NCBI GenBank assembly: GCA_041398965.1
Contig: JAWKTT010000006.1
Location: 1-64,000, forward strand
Length of the DNA: 64,000 nucleotides
Source: JAWKTT01 sp041398965
GTDB taxonomy: Bacteria; Planctomycetota; Planctomycetia; Planctomycetales; Planctomycetaceae
Direction of reading: 5' to 3'
Part shown: positions 32,786-42,486 of the stretch, piece by piece
How positions within the stretch are numbered: position 1 is the stretch's first letter
How the letters are laid out: every line of letters begins with the position of its first letter
Translations under genes and position numbers: made by a program
The notes under the pieces: model-generated
Seen by the model: only the letters and a program-made list of their open reading frames with translations
Databases searched by the model: none
What the model was told of the DNA's origin: nothing

Positions 32786-35519
32786 CCGGGTTCCCCCCGT
32801 TCGCTTCACCAGCCGGAGCCGGGAGCGGTTCAGGTTGGAACCCCGGTGCCTCAGGGATTCTGAGCGGTTCGTCGTTCGGATCGATTGCACGGCGCGTACT
32901 CCACTGGCTGTCAATGTCATTCCCCCCAGAAGACGAACGACCGAAGCCCTCGCGGTAAAAAGTCTCTTCCCAGATACCATCCGGTCCAATCACCATCATA
33001 TCCATATCCCGATGGATGTTAAGGCGATTCTTCTCGTAGTTGACCCAGTTTGACACCAAGTCGTTCTGTGCCCGCAACACATCTCCCAAGGCGGACAAGA
33101 GGTTTCGACCGCGGACACCCAGTCCCCCGGCGTTGCCTTGATTGTCCCCAGCGGGAGCCGTCGCCTCGGCCACAGCCGAATCAAGTTGAAGAGCCGCGAT
33201 CCGCGCCGATTGCCGAGAGGTCTCCAGGTTGCGACGTAAAACCTCCAACTGTCGCCACGAGTTACGCACCTGCTGTTTCACTGAGTCCTCAGCGGCCATG
33301 TAGGCCCGTCGCTGCTGTTGATACTGAATCAGCGCGGCTCGATAGGAATTCCGCTCGGCAATTTGATCGATTGGTGCCGTAAAACGCAGTCCGGCACGCA
33401 GACTGCTCTTGTCCCCGCGAAAATCGAGTGGGTTGTTGTTTCCGCTGGTCCGCAAATCTCCCGCCACCACCACATCCATCACAGCCTGCAATCGATTGGC
33501 CGCGATCTCGACCTGTCGCTTCGAGTCGACCACTGCTGCTCGCTGATTCATCAGGTCTAATCGGTTTTCGATCGCATAAGCGACGCTCTCTTCTAACGTT
33601 CGTTCGTAAGGCTGCACAACGACCATCTCGACCCGCAGACCAATCTGAATAACCGTCAGACTCCGTACGACTTTGAGAAGATCTTCCCAGAGCTTCGAGA
33701 TATCCTTGGCTACTGCGATTCGGCGATTGTCGTTCAGTTCCGGTTGTTCCAGTTCGAGCTGCAACTCCTCGATCTGTGCGAGATTCGCAGTGTAAAGCGA
33801 GCGAACGTTTTCCAATCGACGGCGATCCCCCGCGACTTCCAATTGCAATCGCTCTCGATCGGCGTCGCTCTCCAGGGCGGCAAGTCGAGAGGGCAGCACC
33901 CTCCCCAACTTTGAAAAGTCTGCGTCCAGCCCGGCGACTCCCTCGGTCTGCACTCGTCGTGACAGGTTCGACAAAGCCCGAAGGACCTTCTGCAGTTGCT
34001 CCTGTTCTGGATTCTCCGGGTTCAATTCAGAAGAAATCGCCACAAAGTTGATTAAGTCCTGCTCCAATTGTTTCAATTGTGGATCAATGAATTGAAACGC
34101 AGAAAGCATCGAATCGTCGATACTCAATGGCAGGTCTGGAGGCAATCCGAGTTGAAGTTTAAAAGAGTCTAACGTGTCTTGAATACGCTGTTGTGCAGCT
34201 CGCAAGTCATTGCGTGCATTCGTCAAGCTGGATTGCAATTGCAGCACATCCAGCCCGGTTGGCACGACACGGATTGACTCGATGAGTTGGCTGATCGACG
34301 ATCCTAATGCCGGGTGAGTTGCCAGTTCACTTAATGCCGCCTCCTGTTCGTCGCTGAGCGGGCCAATCCAAGTCAACTCCTCATCAAGCAAGCTAAATCG
34401 CAACTGTCCCATGATCGATTCCGGAATAGGGACCCCGGCTGGCCACGATTCCAAAGGGACTCGATATTTCTGCACCTGATTCGAACTCACTGCCTGCAAT
34501 TCTTCGACCTGTCGTTCAAGCCGTGAAATGTTATCCTGGGCGTTTCGAATTCCTTGGATCTGTTGCAGTAAGCTAAGATAACCTGTGCCGCTGCCGACGA
34601 TGTTTGTGAAAAACACCTTTCGGAAACGGGCAAGGTCTCGCAATGCATAGAGGAGGTTGCGTTCTGATTGCGTTAATCGTTCCAGGACAACCTTGCGTCC
34701 GGCACCGAGAAGTAATGGTTGCACAAGAGAGTAGGAGAGTGCCGAAACTGTGCTTGTCGAGCCGGGATTAAATAGCCAGAGAGTGTTGTTAGCTAACTCC
34801 ATCGCAATTTGTCCACCAGCCGGTAATAACTGGCTCACTCCCGCGCGACCCCCAGCTGCTACGGAGTTCGTTCCGCCCGCGGGAACGGTTGTCGTGTCAA
34901 TGCTAGCTGACGGCTCCCGTCCTCCGGTCCCGAGGTATCGGACGCCGAACTGATAACGCTCAAAAGTCACCGCGAGTGCGGCAAGGTAGAGGTCTTCTAA
35001 TTGAGCTTGATACTCTCGACTATGAATAAGCGATAACTCGATCGCTTGATCGAGAGTGACGTCTTGAAACGCTGGAAGATCGCCAGAGTAGGCGCCGGAT
35101 TCGGGGTCGATCATGTCGGGAGTAATACCGTAATTCGCGAGCCATTGCGGATTCTCCAGATGCAACTGATGGCCAAAATCGTCCCAACCACTTGCGCCTC
35201 CCCAGCCATCGACCGAGCGCATCATCACGCTCGCCGCCGCATCATCCGGGGGCATCGGTGAGGCATCGGGGTTGTAGGGGTCAAAGAAACGACTGCGCGG
35301 ATCGGGCAACAGGTCGTAGCGAGGCACCGCCCAACGGCTGTCGGTCACCTTCTCCGAGATCGCCTGATAGGTGTCTTTATCCGCCTGTTTACGCCAGAAC
35401 GAACGAGAACATCCCCCCTGCCCCAGGATCATGAGTATGAGGCCGATTGTCGTCGCGAGGTCAACAATGTGTTTTCGGATCGGACGTGTTGCGACGGTCC
35501 CTGATGAGACGCCGCTCAT
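32589..35519 (-). CDS. TolC-family outer membrane lipoprotein, extra long
   Basis: A 976-residue lipoprotein (lipobox LGQGGC, about residues 32-37), twice the usual TolC length. OEP signatures are visible in the C-terminal half (YAIENRLDLMNQRAAVVDSK, then RNSWRQLEVLRRNLETSRQS and QNDLVSNWVNYEKNRLNIH). The middle adds long coiled-coil segments (for example ISRLERQVEELQAVSSNQVQ). The final ~80 residues are Pro/Gly/Arg-rich and share DNA with the start of the HlyD gene. ATG 35519 overlaps the MarR stop (TAATG) with AGGA upstream, so it is translationally coupled. It would form the outer-membrane channel of an export system with the HlyD protein. Confidence 0.88.
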   Translation of the reverse strand: MSGVSSGTVATRPIRKHIVDLATTIGLILMILGQGGCSRSFWRKQADKDTYQAISEKVTDSRWAVPRYDLLPDPRSRFFDPYNPDASPMPPDDAAASVMMRSVDGWGGASGWDDFGHQLHLENPQWLANYGITPDMIDPESGAYSGDLPAFQDVTLDQAIELSLIHSREYQAQLEDLYLAALAVTFERYQFGVRYLGTGGREPSASIDTTTVPAGGTNSVAAGGRAGVSQLLPAGGQIAMELANNTLWLFNPGSTSTVSALSYSLVQPLLLGAGRKVVLERLTQSERNLLYALRDLARFRKVFFTNIVGSGTGYLSLLQQIQGIRNAQDNISRLERQVEELQAVSSNQVQKYRVPLESWPAGVPIPESIMGQLRFSLLDEELTWIGPLSDEQEAALSELATHPALGSSISQLIESIRVVPTGLDVLQLQSSLTNARNDLRAAQQRIQDTLDSFKLQLGLPPDLPLSIDDSMLSAFQFIDPQLKQLEQDLINFVAISSELNPENPEQEQLQKVLRALSNLSRRVQTEGVAGLDADFSKLGRVLPSRLAALESDADRERLQLEVAGDRRRLENVRSLYTANLAQIEELQLELEQPELNDNRRIAVAKDISKLWEDLLKVVRSLTVIQIGLRVEMVVVQPYERTLEESVAYAIENRLDLMNQRAAVVDSKRQVEIAANRLQAVMDVVVAGDLRTSGNNNPLDFRGDKSSLRAGLRFTAPIDQIAERNSYRAALIQYQQQRRAYMAAEDSVKQQVRNSWRQLEVLRRNLETSRQSARIAALQLDSAVAEATAPAGDNQGNAGGLGVRGRNLLSALGDVLRAQNDLVSNWVNYEKNRLNIHRDMDMMVIGPDGIWEETFYREGFGRSSSGGNDIDSQWSTRRAIDPNDEPLRIPEAPGFQPEPLPAPAGEANGGNPDDRGGADAGRRGNGRRLDPVTLVGFGDESGRDSAVVRLPDAATRSRDPRPFPGDGEYERPRRQLE

Positions 35520-36055
35520 TATCCTGCCTCCCGCATTGATTCGGCGGCGGAGGTCAATCGCGATTCCTCGCGAAGAGAGGAAGAAGCGGATTTGATCGGA
35601 ACTGTTTGTGATAAATGGTGTTGCAGTCGTTGCAGATGAAGGCAAACGAGTCGGCGATTCGTCTCAGGATAGCTGTCCAGAAGGTGGTGAAACGTTTGTG
35701 CTTGAGCCTGCACAGCTCGTTCCCAGCGAGCCCGCCCCTCCTGGCTCAGCATGAGCAGGCTGCGTCTCCGGTCGACCTTAGATCGAAATCGGTATAGCAA
35801 CGAGTCCTCTTGCATCCGATCGATCAAGCCGCAGATGCTGGAGTCCGACTGATCGAGCCAGCTGGCGATTTCTGTTTGTGAACATCCTTGGTCGCCCGCC
35901 TGTGCGAGTCGTTCGAGCACTCGAAACCGCGGCTCTGTCAGCCCGCAACGGGTGAGTGCCAGGAGCAGTTGACTGTGTAGCGTGTCGCCGACTTGCCGGA
36001 CGAGTGAGATCAAATCCTCGGCCCCGTGGGGCAGCCTCAAGTGTGAGTCGTCCAT
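35519..36055 (-). CDS. MarR-family transcriptional regulator
   Basis: A 178-residue winged-helix repressor. The phrases PRFRVLERLAQAGDQGCSQT, EIASWLDQSDSSICGLIDRM and YRFRSKVDRRRSLLMLSQEG follow the MarR helix-turn-helix and wing pattern. The C-terminal 30 residues are a Ser-rich tail. It overlaps the TolC gene by one nucleotide (TAATG), so the three genes marR-tolC-hlyD form an operon that it probably regulates in response to a small ligand. GGGGG lies about 8 nt upstream of ATG 36055. Confidence 0.88.
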   Translation of the reverse strand: MDDSHLRLPHGAEDLISLVRQVGDTLHSQLLLALTRCGLTEPRFRVLERLAQAGDQGCSQTEIASWLDQSDSSICGLIDRMQEDSLLYRFRSKVDRRRSLLMLSQEGRARWERAVQAQAQTFHHLLDSYPETNRRLVCLHLQRLQHHLSQTVPIKSASSSLREESRLTSAAESMREAG

Positions 36056-36442
36056 GACATCCCCCTGTTTTCCTACAGAATTCGAGGGAACATCGTTTCG
36101 TGTGCGAATGATCGCCTCACCAACGGTTCACCTCGATATGTTTCGTTTCGCGATCGTTCATCGAGTTGATGTTGCGATCCATCAACGATTCTCCCCCGAA
36201 TCGTCCCCCACGCGAAACAGTCCCCCATTTCAAAGGTTCGGCAGAAAATGATTGGGACGTGAACGATTCTCTCTCGACGATCCATCAATCGAGGCGAATT
36301 CATCATCGACCGGCAGACGTGACAGGTTCCGGTGCCATGGAAACCGCACCCGTGCAATGGACATTCCTTCCCGTTGCCAAGTCTGGCTTTCGATGGAAAA
36401 GAGACTCCGTCGAGCGGGGACTGAAGTCAAGTCACGTCCAAC
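36056..36442. other. Intergenic stretch, nothing recognised
   Basis: About 390 nt upstream of marR and downstream of the symporter. It presumably contains the marR operon promoter and a MarR operator, but no convincing palindrome or -35/-10 pair stands out. No ORF here is gene-like. Confidence 0.4.
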
Positions 36443-38359
36443 CTATGGGGCGAGGCCGAGGGAGGCGAGCCATCTGGTGAGGAGGATGATGCCGCCGACC
36501 ATGACCCAAGCCGCCAGGAACCCGAAGAGGCCCAACTTCGAGGGGATCGGAATCTCGAAGTCTTTGAGCGGGATGAGTTTTCCAGTTTCCATCGGGAGCG
36601 GGTCGTCAGGGAGTGTGCAGGGGGAATGGACCGTTTCACCGGGACGGACTGGGGTGCGAATGAGTCGGAAGAAGTGATCGAGTTTCTCGGCCGACGTGCG
36701 GCGAGTCACCAGACTGACACCGATGCCGACGATTGCCCCCGTGCTGAGGTACAGCACATACTGCCACGGAGTGCTGACCTTTTCAGCATGCTCCATAAAC
36801 GGAGCGACACCGATGAGCCAGTCGCGAAAGAGATGGGGCAAGTAGTCCAGGTTCTCCTGCCAGAACGGCGACTCATGCAACTTCAATGTTTCGATCGGAG
36901 TGTGCTTTGTCGTGAGGTACCACATCGCCAGAGTGGAAAGGGTCGAGCCCCAAACGGCCTTCGGCGTGAAGCCTCGCCAGACGATTCCGAACCAGAAGCA
37001 AAGGCCAATGAGGGCCGGAATCGCATTGACGTAAGTGTTCAACACGCCGATCGCATCGGTGAATTGCGTCATCAACGCCAAGGCCAGGCCGACGATGACC
37101 AATCCTGCGATGCGGCCGGTCCAGACATAGTGTCGCTCGGAGGCAGCGGTATTGATGTATCGTTTGTAGATGTTCTCGGTAAACAGTCCCGACGCGACGA
37201 CCATCTGGGCATCGCAAGTCGACATGATTGCGGCCAACAAGGCGGCAAACAGCAGGCCGACCAGTCCTGGCATAATGGTCGGCAAGATGTCATGAGCGGC
37301 CCGTCCGTAGACTTCATCCGCAAACGCAACCATCGCCTTGGGATCGCTGTTCAGTCTGGCGATCTCATCTGGAGAGAGGTAATCGTTTCCTGGAGTCAGG
37401 TAGACGATGACACAAGCCAGACCGACAAACGTCCAGGCGATCGTGCAGAACCGCTTCAGGAAGTTCCCCATTGTAAACCCGAAACGTCCTTCGTACTCCG
37501 TCTTCCCTGCTCCACAAACCCCCATGATGTGCGGCTGGACAACAATTGACACGAGACCATTTAGCGACAACATGATGACGTAAAACCATGTAATCGGTTC
37601 CTTTCCCAGCGACTTCGCCAAGTCGGCGGTCAGTGTCAGCGAGAGCAGCGATTCCCCGTCTCGACCGGGAATTCCGTGACCAATTGCGGCAAATCCATTG
37701 TCGGCCCCCACCATGTTGGCTGCGAGTGACAGGGCGAATGGAAGCAGAAGAAACGAGAAGATGACCGTCAGGATTCCCTGGACAAAGTCCGTCACCACGG
37801 CCGCCCCCAGTCCACCCGCCATGCCGTAGATGACGAACAGCACTGTCATGAGCGCGATCGCCCAGTTCGTGTCAAAGGCCCCACCTGTCAGGCCGGTGAC
37901 CATCTTCGCTCCAAAGAACAGTGCCGCAGCGATGAACACGATCGAGATACAAATCCCGAGAAGCGAATACAGCAGTGCCGTTGATCGGTCGTAGCGTGCT
38001 TCGAAGAAGTCGCTCGTGGTGAGTGCCCGCATTCGCCGAAAGACCGGAGCAAGAATCCAGTAGAAGGGGGTCGCCCAAAGCCACAGGAATTGATACCAGA
38101 TTCCCGCGAGTCCAACCCGAAAGGCCCCCGCCGCCGTTCCGACCGCCTGATCGGAACTTGTTCCGGCTCCAAAGGCGAAGAACATCATGAAGACCTTGCC
38201 GAAACGACGTCCCCCCATGAAGAAGTCGGCCGCATCATGCACCTTCCGGGCCGACCAGATTCCGAGCAGAGTGATTCCCAGCAGATAAGCTCCGAGCACA
38301 ACCCAGTCAGCAAGATGAAGTCCCAGCCAGTGCGACTCGGCCGCTAGTAAAGCACTCAT
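36443..38359 (-). CDS. Sodium:solute symporter (SSS family)
   Basis: A 638-residue membrane transporter with the multi-helix layout of the sodium/glucose-pantothenate-type SSS family. Early segments read DWVVLGAYLLGITLLGIWSA and FFMGGRRFGK (the conserved 'FFlaGR' region). Later come GMAGGLGAAVVTDFVQGILT and PGLVGLLFAALLAAIMSTCD with ST-CD residues of the sodium site region. It uses the sodium gradient to import an organic solute; the substrate is unknown. GGAG lies 5-6 nt upstream of ATG 38359; GTG 38365 is an alternative start. It stands alone on its strand. Confidence 0.92.
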   Translation of the reverse strand: MSALLAAESHWLGLHLADWVVLGAYLLGITLLGIWSARKVHDAADFFMGGRRFGKVFMMFFAFGAGTSSDQAVGTAAGAFRVGLAGIWYQFLWLWATPFYWILAPVFRRMRALTTSDFFEARYDRSTALLYSLLGICISIVFIAAALFFGAKMVTGLTGGAFDTNWAIALMTVLFVIYGMAGGLGAAVVTDFVQGILTVIFSFLLLPFALSLAANMVGADNGFAAIGHGIPGRDGESLLSLTLTADLAKSLGKEPITWFYVIMLSLNGLVSIVVQPHIMGVCGAGKTEYEGRFGFTMGNFLKRFCTIAWTFVGLACVIVYLTPGNDYLSPDEIARLNSDPKAMVAFADEVYGRAAHDILPTIMPGLVGLLFAALLAAIMSTCDAQMVVASGLFTENIYKRYINTAASERHYVWTGRIAGLVIVGLALALMTQFTDAIGVLNTYVNAIPALIGLCFWFGIVWRGFTPKAVWGSTLSTLAMWYLTTKHTPIETLKLHESPFWQENLDYLPHLFRDWLIGVAPFMEHAEKVSTPWQYVLYLSTGAIVGIGVSLVTRRTSAEKLDHFFRLIRTPVRPGETVHSPCTLPDDPLPMETGKLIPLKDFEIPIPSKLGLFGFLAAWVMVGGIILLTRWLASLGLAP

Positions 38360-38555
38360 GTTCACTCCGCATCAAAGATGTGATGAATCTCAGCCGGAAC
38401 CGATGAACGCATCAACAGATTCCAAGGTTCGGCATCATCCCAACCCTCGCCTCCATCCGCAACAGTACGTAGCCACTCAGCGGACTCGCTCCGCGACAAT
38501 CCAACAGACGGCCGAGTTGCGGAGTACATCGGCTACATGTGACGTTCATGAAATC

Positions 38556-38592
38556 AGCCCGGTCCATTCGGGGTGACCGAACGAACCGGGCT
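38556..38592 (-). terminator. Hairpin downstream of the YXWGXW gene
   Basis: AGCCCGGT (38556-38563) pairs with ACCGGGCT (38585-38592), with an internal GGTGACC hairpin. On the minus strand it begins 41 nt past the stop of the 38633-41260 gene. No strong T-run. Confidence 0.5.
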
Positions 38593-38632
38593 GAAGAGTG
38601 CTTGAGCTGAAGTAGAAGGCCGAGGTCAAATG

Positions 38633-41260
38633 CTATCGCCCCCGTTTCCCACCCCCACCGCCAGAACTTCGTGGCGAGCCTCCGCCTCCCGAGCGGCCAC
38701 TGCCTTGGGAAGGTGGTGGACTCTGTCGCGAGACACCAGGGCTTGAGCTACCGGTGGACCGACGTTCGACGACGGCAGGTCGCGGAGTGGGGGTCGGTCG
38801 GCTCTCCACGCGAGGCGTCGGCGCGGGCCGACTCTCGATTCGTGGTGTCGGTGTCGAACGGTTTTCGATTCTCGGAACAGATGCGGGGCGAGTGTCGACG
38901 CGAGGCGTTTCGACCCGACGTGGTTGGACGACGCCGATGTTGGGACGACCGATGTCGCTACGGCCATTGATCGCGGCACCGATATCGCTGCGTCGCTCTT
39001 CGACCCGTCGCTCGACAGGTGTGGGAGTCCCGGAAGATCGTTGAATCTGTCGGTCGCTCGGAAGTTTTTGTGTTGGTGGACCGGGAAGGACACCTGTGTG
39101 CCCATGTCGAATGGAGTCTCCGGAGCGGTCGTTTCCGGACGCTCCATTTCTTGGTAGTCCGCCGCCATTCGAATCGTTTCCTCCCAGGATGCGATCACGA
39201 ATCGATCGTGGATCGATATTTCGACCATCATTCCCCGACCCGATTGATGGCAGTTTCTCTGCTGGGCGTCCTTCGAAGAGACGTCCGATCTCTCGTTCCC
39301 GTCCGTTTCCTGCTGTCCCCGGCAGACCCGAGGGAGAGACTCGTGAATCGGAGCCCGCATTGCGGGGGTCTGAGCGACCGTCGCGTCGATCGAGTCCTGG
39401 AATGGTTCCAATACTGCGACCAGTGTTCCCATTAGCATTTGTGACGGTCCGAGCACGTTCTTTAAGGACCTCCGGAATCCCGGCCAGTTTGAGTCGCGGT
39501 GTATCACCGTTCGATCCCTGATTCGTTCGTCCATCGCGATCGCCGCGAATATCGAGACCATTGCGAAGGTCAGAAATCGTGCCTCGAACTCCATCGCCCC
39601 CCTTGCCATCCAGTCCAATGCGACCATCACGGCCATCAGGAATGCCACGACCGTTCGAGTCGCCGCGACTATCCAGCGTTTCTCCAGTGATCCCCGGCAG
39701 ACCGCCACCTCTCAAGCCGCCGATGTTGAGACCATCGTGTTGACGATTAATCGAGGCGACACGTCGCTCGATTTCGCGGCGGTCTTGTTCGACACCGCGA
39801 ATCAACTTGACAGCAGCGGCATGTTGTTGCTGAACGAGTCGATCGGTTTGCCGAAGTTGTGTGTCAAACTTCAGGTCGGACGTTCCCGATCGAATGGTGC
39901 GCAATAGTGCGTTGTCTCGCGACTGGGGGTTGTTGATGTTCTTTGTCAGGAAGTCGCGTTGTGCCAACTGCGTCCGCGGAGGGCGTTGATCGGCGTTGTT
40001 GACGTAATACTGATTCCACTGGTTCAACTGCCGGGTGAAATCGACTCCACTTCGGCGTGATTGCCAGTTGTAGTAGTTGAACACCGGGTCATAAGCTCGA
40101 CGACCACCTGCGAGGGTTCGCAAGTGCCAAGGTTGATAACCGAGACCAGCGTAGCGAGGTCCATAGTAATCACCGAAGAAGTAGCTTCGTCTTGCCGGCC
40201 GGGTAAACAGGTTCACAAGGAATCGGTTCATCCCGATGCCGTAATAGGGGCGATAGCGATAGCCGAGGAAACGCTGTCCACGAAACAGTCTCGCGAAACG
40301 AATCGGAGCAAACAGGATGCCACGACGCGAGAGCCGATAGTCCCAATATCCTCGGGTACACAGGCATCCCCGTGGGGTGTAGACATATCGTTGCGGGACC
40401 CAAATCCAGTTCTCTTGCACTGGACTCCAATATCCTGGGGACCAGCGATAGGCAGTCTGTTGATAGTTCCACGAACCAGGGATCCAGAAATAGTCTTCAC
40501 TCGGAGCGGGGATGTTTGGCCCCACTTCCAGCGAAGCGGGGGGCTCGGGGAGGTACGCTAACTCTGTCGAATCGGCGGCTGTCCAGAAGCCGGAAATCCA
40601 TTGGAACCCCCCGTCGACTTCCGTCCAGTATCCGGGAACCCATCGCTGTCCTGGCGGAATGTTTCGCCAGAGGCCGCCAATCCAAAGGAAGTCGTTGGCT
40701 TCATCGTCGAACGCCCAGTAACCGGGAATCCACTGGACGTTGTCCCCCTCAGGCATCTGTTCGGGGGCGAGTTCGTCGACATCAGCCGGGGGCTGAAGCG
40801 GGACAACGGGGGAAGGTTGAGGATCGCTGTCGAAGACATCCACAAAGGCTTCGTGAACGGGACCACGAGACAGCGTCTCCATGGCTTCGTCCGGTGTAAA
40901 TTGATCGTCCGGAAAAGTACCTGTCCCCGGTGGCTGTCCCAGACTTTCTGGAAGTGATGGAGCCGGAGGCCTTGCACCAGCTGGAATTGGGGCGACTGGA
41001 ACCGGACCGTTTAACAGGGGAGGGGCCGACTGACCACCCAGTGCTGGAAGTTCATCCGCAGAGAGGAGTGGGGCGGGCGGAGGAAGTGGCGCTTCTTCGA
41101 GGAGTGTCCCGACGAAATCGTTCCCGGGACTCGGTAGCAGCACCGGCCCGATACCCGTTTGCGACGCATCCTGTGCGCTGCCGATGATTCCTGTAAACGC
41201 AAGGCAACCGGCTGCAACGACAAACTGCCGCCACCAGACCTTTCTAAAGGTAATCAGCAT
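38633..41260 (-). CDS. Large YXWGXW-repeat exported protein with Arg/Gly/Pro-rich tail
   Basis: An 875-residue secreted protein with a signal peptide (RQFVVAAGCLAFTGIIGSAQ). Residues about 170-290 hold repeated W-x-P-G-Y-W phrases (VQWIPGYWAFDD, RWVPGYWTEVDG, FQWISGFWTAAD, FWIPGSWNYQQ, RWSPGYWSPVQ), the hallmark of YXWGXW-repeat proteins. A Tyr/Arg-rich section follows (RFLGYRYRPYYGIG). The C-terminal ~350 residues are low complexity, first Gly/Asp/Arg-rich (DSRGDSNGRGIPDGRDG), then with RxESRPxPTPR tandem units, ending Ser/Gly/Arg-rich. It is probably cell-surface or periplasmic. The start ATG 41260 has GGAGATAGGA upstream. Confidence 0.85.
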   Translation of the reverse strand: MLITFRKVWWRQFVVAAGCLAFTGIIGSAQDASQTGIGPVLLPSPGNDFVGTLLEEAPLPPPAPLLSADELPALGGQSAPPLLNGPVPVAPIPAGARPPAPSLPESLGQPPGTGTFPDDQFTPDEAMETLSRGPVHEAFVDVFDSDPQPSPVVPLQPPADVDELAPEQMPEGDNVQWIPGYWAFDDEANDFLWIGGLWRNIPPGQRWVPGYWTEVDGGFQWISGFWTAADSTELAYLPEPPASLEVGPNIPAPSEDYFWIPGSWNYQQTAYRWSPGYWSPVQENWIWVPQRYVYTPRGCLCTRGYWDYRLSRRGILFAPIRFARLFRGQRFLGYRYRPYYGIGMNRFLVNLFTRPARRSYFFGDYYGPRYAGLGYQPWHLRTLAGGRRAYDPVFNYYNWQSRRSGVDFTRQLNQWNQYYVNNADQRPPRTQLAQRDFLTKNINNPQSRDNALLRTIRSGTSDLKFDTQLRQTDRLVQQQHAAAVKLIRGVEQDRREIERRVASINRQHDGLNIGGLRGGGLPGITGETLDSRGDSNGRGIPDGRDGRIGLDGKGGDGVRGTISDLRNGLDIRGDRDGRTNQGSNGDTPRLKLAGIPEVLKERARTVTNANGNTGRSIGTIPGLDRRDGRSDPRNAGSDSRVSPSGLPGTAGNGREREIGRLFEGRPAEKLPSIGSGNDGRNIDPRSIRDRILGGNDSNGGGLPRNGASGNDRSGDSIRHGHTGVLPGPPTQKLPSDRQIQRSSGTPTPVERRVEERRSDIGAAINGRSDIGRPNIGVVQPRRVETPRVDTRPASVPRIENRSTPTPRIESRPAPTPRVESRPTPTPRPAVVERRSTGSSSPGVSRQSPPPSQGSGRSGGGGSPRSSGGGGGKRGR

Positions 41261-41592
41261 GGTCCTATCTCCGTGACATTGTCTCTGGGGGGAGACGAGC
41301 AATTGAAATCGCTCGCAGTGGGATTGTACGCGCACTCTCTCCGTTTCTTCTATGGAGATTGTTTGCAATTCCCATTCCGTTGAAGGAAGAGGGACTTCAT
41401 CTCAGCGAAAAGGCTTTTCTCAAGGGCTTTCCCCTCTTAGGCCGCTATCCGACAACCCTATAGATGAGGCACTCGGCGTCTCACAATTGACACAAAGTGT
41501 GTTCAGGGTGAGTACGCATTCACCCTCGCCGCAGGCCACAAACGAGAACGCCAGCCGATGCGACGGATGTGATTGTCAGTTATTTCGGGAGG
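41261..41592. other. Intergenic stretch, nothing recognised
   Basis: About 330 nt separating the HTH-EIIA gene from the YXWGXW gene. No gene-like ORF. It should contain the promoter of the YXWGXW gene, but no consensus element was identified. Confidence 0.4.
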
Positions 41593-42306
41593 TCAGCCGA
41601 TGGTCTTGTCGGCGGCTGCGATGACGCTATAGGCTGATTGGCTGTCGGGGGCAGTTCGGAGTGCGTCGAGGAAGCCGGGCGTCTGTAACAGGCGACCCAG
41701 CCTCGCGAGCACGTGCAGGTGAGTTCTCGAGTCTTTACAGACGACGAGGAAGAAGAGATCGCTCAGTGAATTGTCAGCGGCTCCAAACGGGATTCCGTTG
41801 GGTGTGCGTCCGAAGGCGATCACCGGTTCGCCAATCGCATCGGGAAGAGGTTGACGGGGGTGAGGTATTGCGACGCCGTTATCAAAGGCGGTCGACATCA
41901 ATTCTTCACGAGCCAGGACTGCTTGCAAGACGGCACTCGGTTCCCAAATCTTCCACGTTCGTCCCGCTACTTCAACCAGACTCTCCAGGACGGAGCGTCG
42001 AGTTCGGGCCTCGAGCGGGACGGCAATCGTCTCGGGCGAGATCAGACTGCAGACTGGGAGGGCATGATCGAGTTCCGTTGACTGCTGAGACTGTTCAACC
42101 GCAGCGAGTTCGCCGTCAGAGTAGTGCCGCATCTCGGATTCGAGCCAATGGGCAATTTCTGAAGAATGAAACTGCCACTCTCCGCCGACACGGCGGCACG
42201 GAATTCGTCCCCTGTCGGCGAGTTTTTGCAACTCCCGTTGATCGCGACCGAGGTATTCAGCCAGTTCTTGAAGCGAAAGAGTCTCGTGACGCATTGGAAA
42301 GACCAT
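41593..42306 (-). CDS. HTH (excisionase-type) fused to PTS EIIA domain
   Basis: A 237-residue protein with two parts. Residues about 8-60 (LSLQELAEYLGRDQRELQKL, CRRVGGEWQFHSSEIAHWL) form an HTH_17/MerR-like DNA-binding module. Residues ~85-230 form a PTS EIIA-2 (PtsN/fructose-type) domain. The phosphorylatable histidine is His149 in NGVAIPHPR. No PTS permease (EIIB/C) is nearby, so this is likely a nitrogen-PTS or regulatory EIIA that couples phosphorylation state to transcription. Two start codons are possible (42306, 42294), neither with a clear ribosome site. Confidence 0.8.
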   Translation of the reverse strand: MVFPMRHETLSLQELAEYLGRDQRELQKLADRGRIPCRRVGGEWQFHSSEIAHWLESEMRHYSDGELAAVEQSQQSTELDHALPVCSLISPETIAVPLEARTRRSVLESLVEVAGRTWKIWEPSAVLQAVLAREELMSTAFDNGVAIPHPRQPLPDAIGEPVIAFGRTPNGIPFGAADNSLSDLFFLVVCKDSRTHLHVLARLGRLLQTPGFLDALRTAPDSQSAYSVIAAADKTIG

Positions 42307-42486
42307 GAGGCGGGGCCGTCAGAGCATTGACGCGATCAAGTACAAAACTCGATCGCGACAACTGCCATCCCGCTCAGATGGGTGACTGTCGGACGCCTCC
42401 CTCTCAAAACGCTGCCACACGTCGCATGGCCGGAGTTTGAGGGGGGCACCGCGACTGAGGAACAACGACATCGAGTCGTGGACCAG

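Noticed and set aside
38626..39708. Minus-strand ORF of 360 codons inside the YXWGXW gene
   Set aside because: A shadow frame produced by the repetitive Gly/Arg/Pro-coding DNA.
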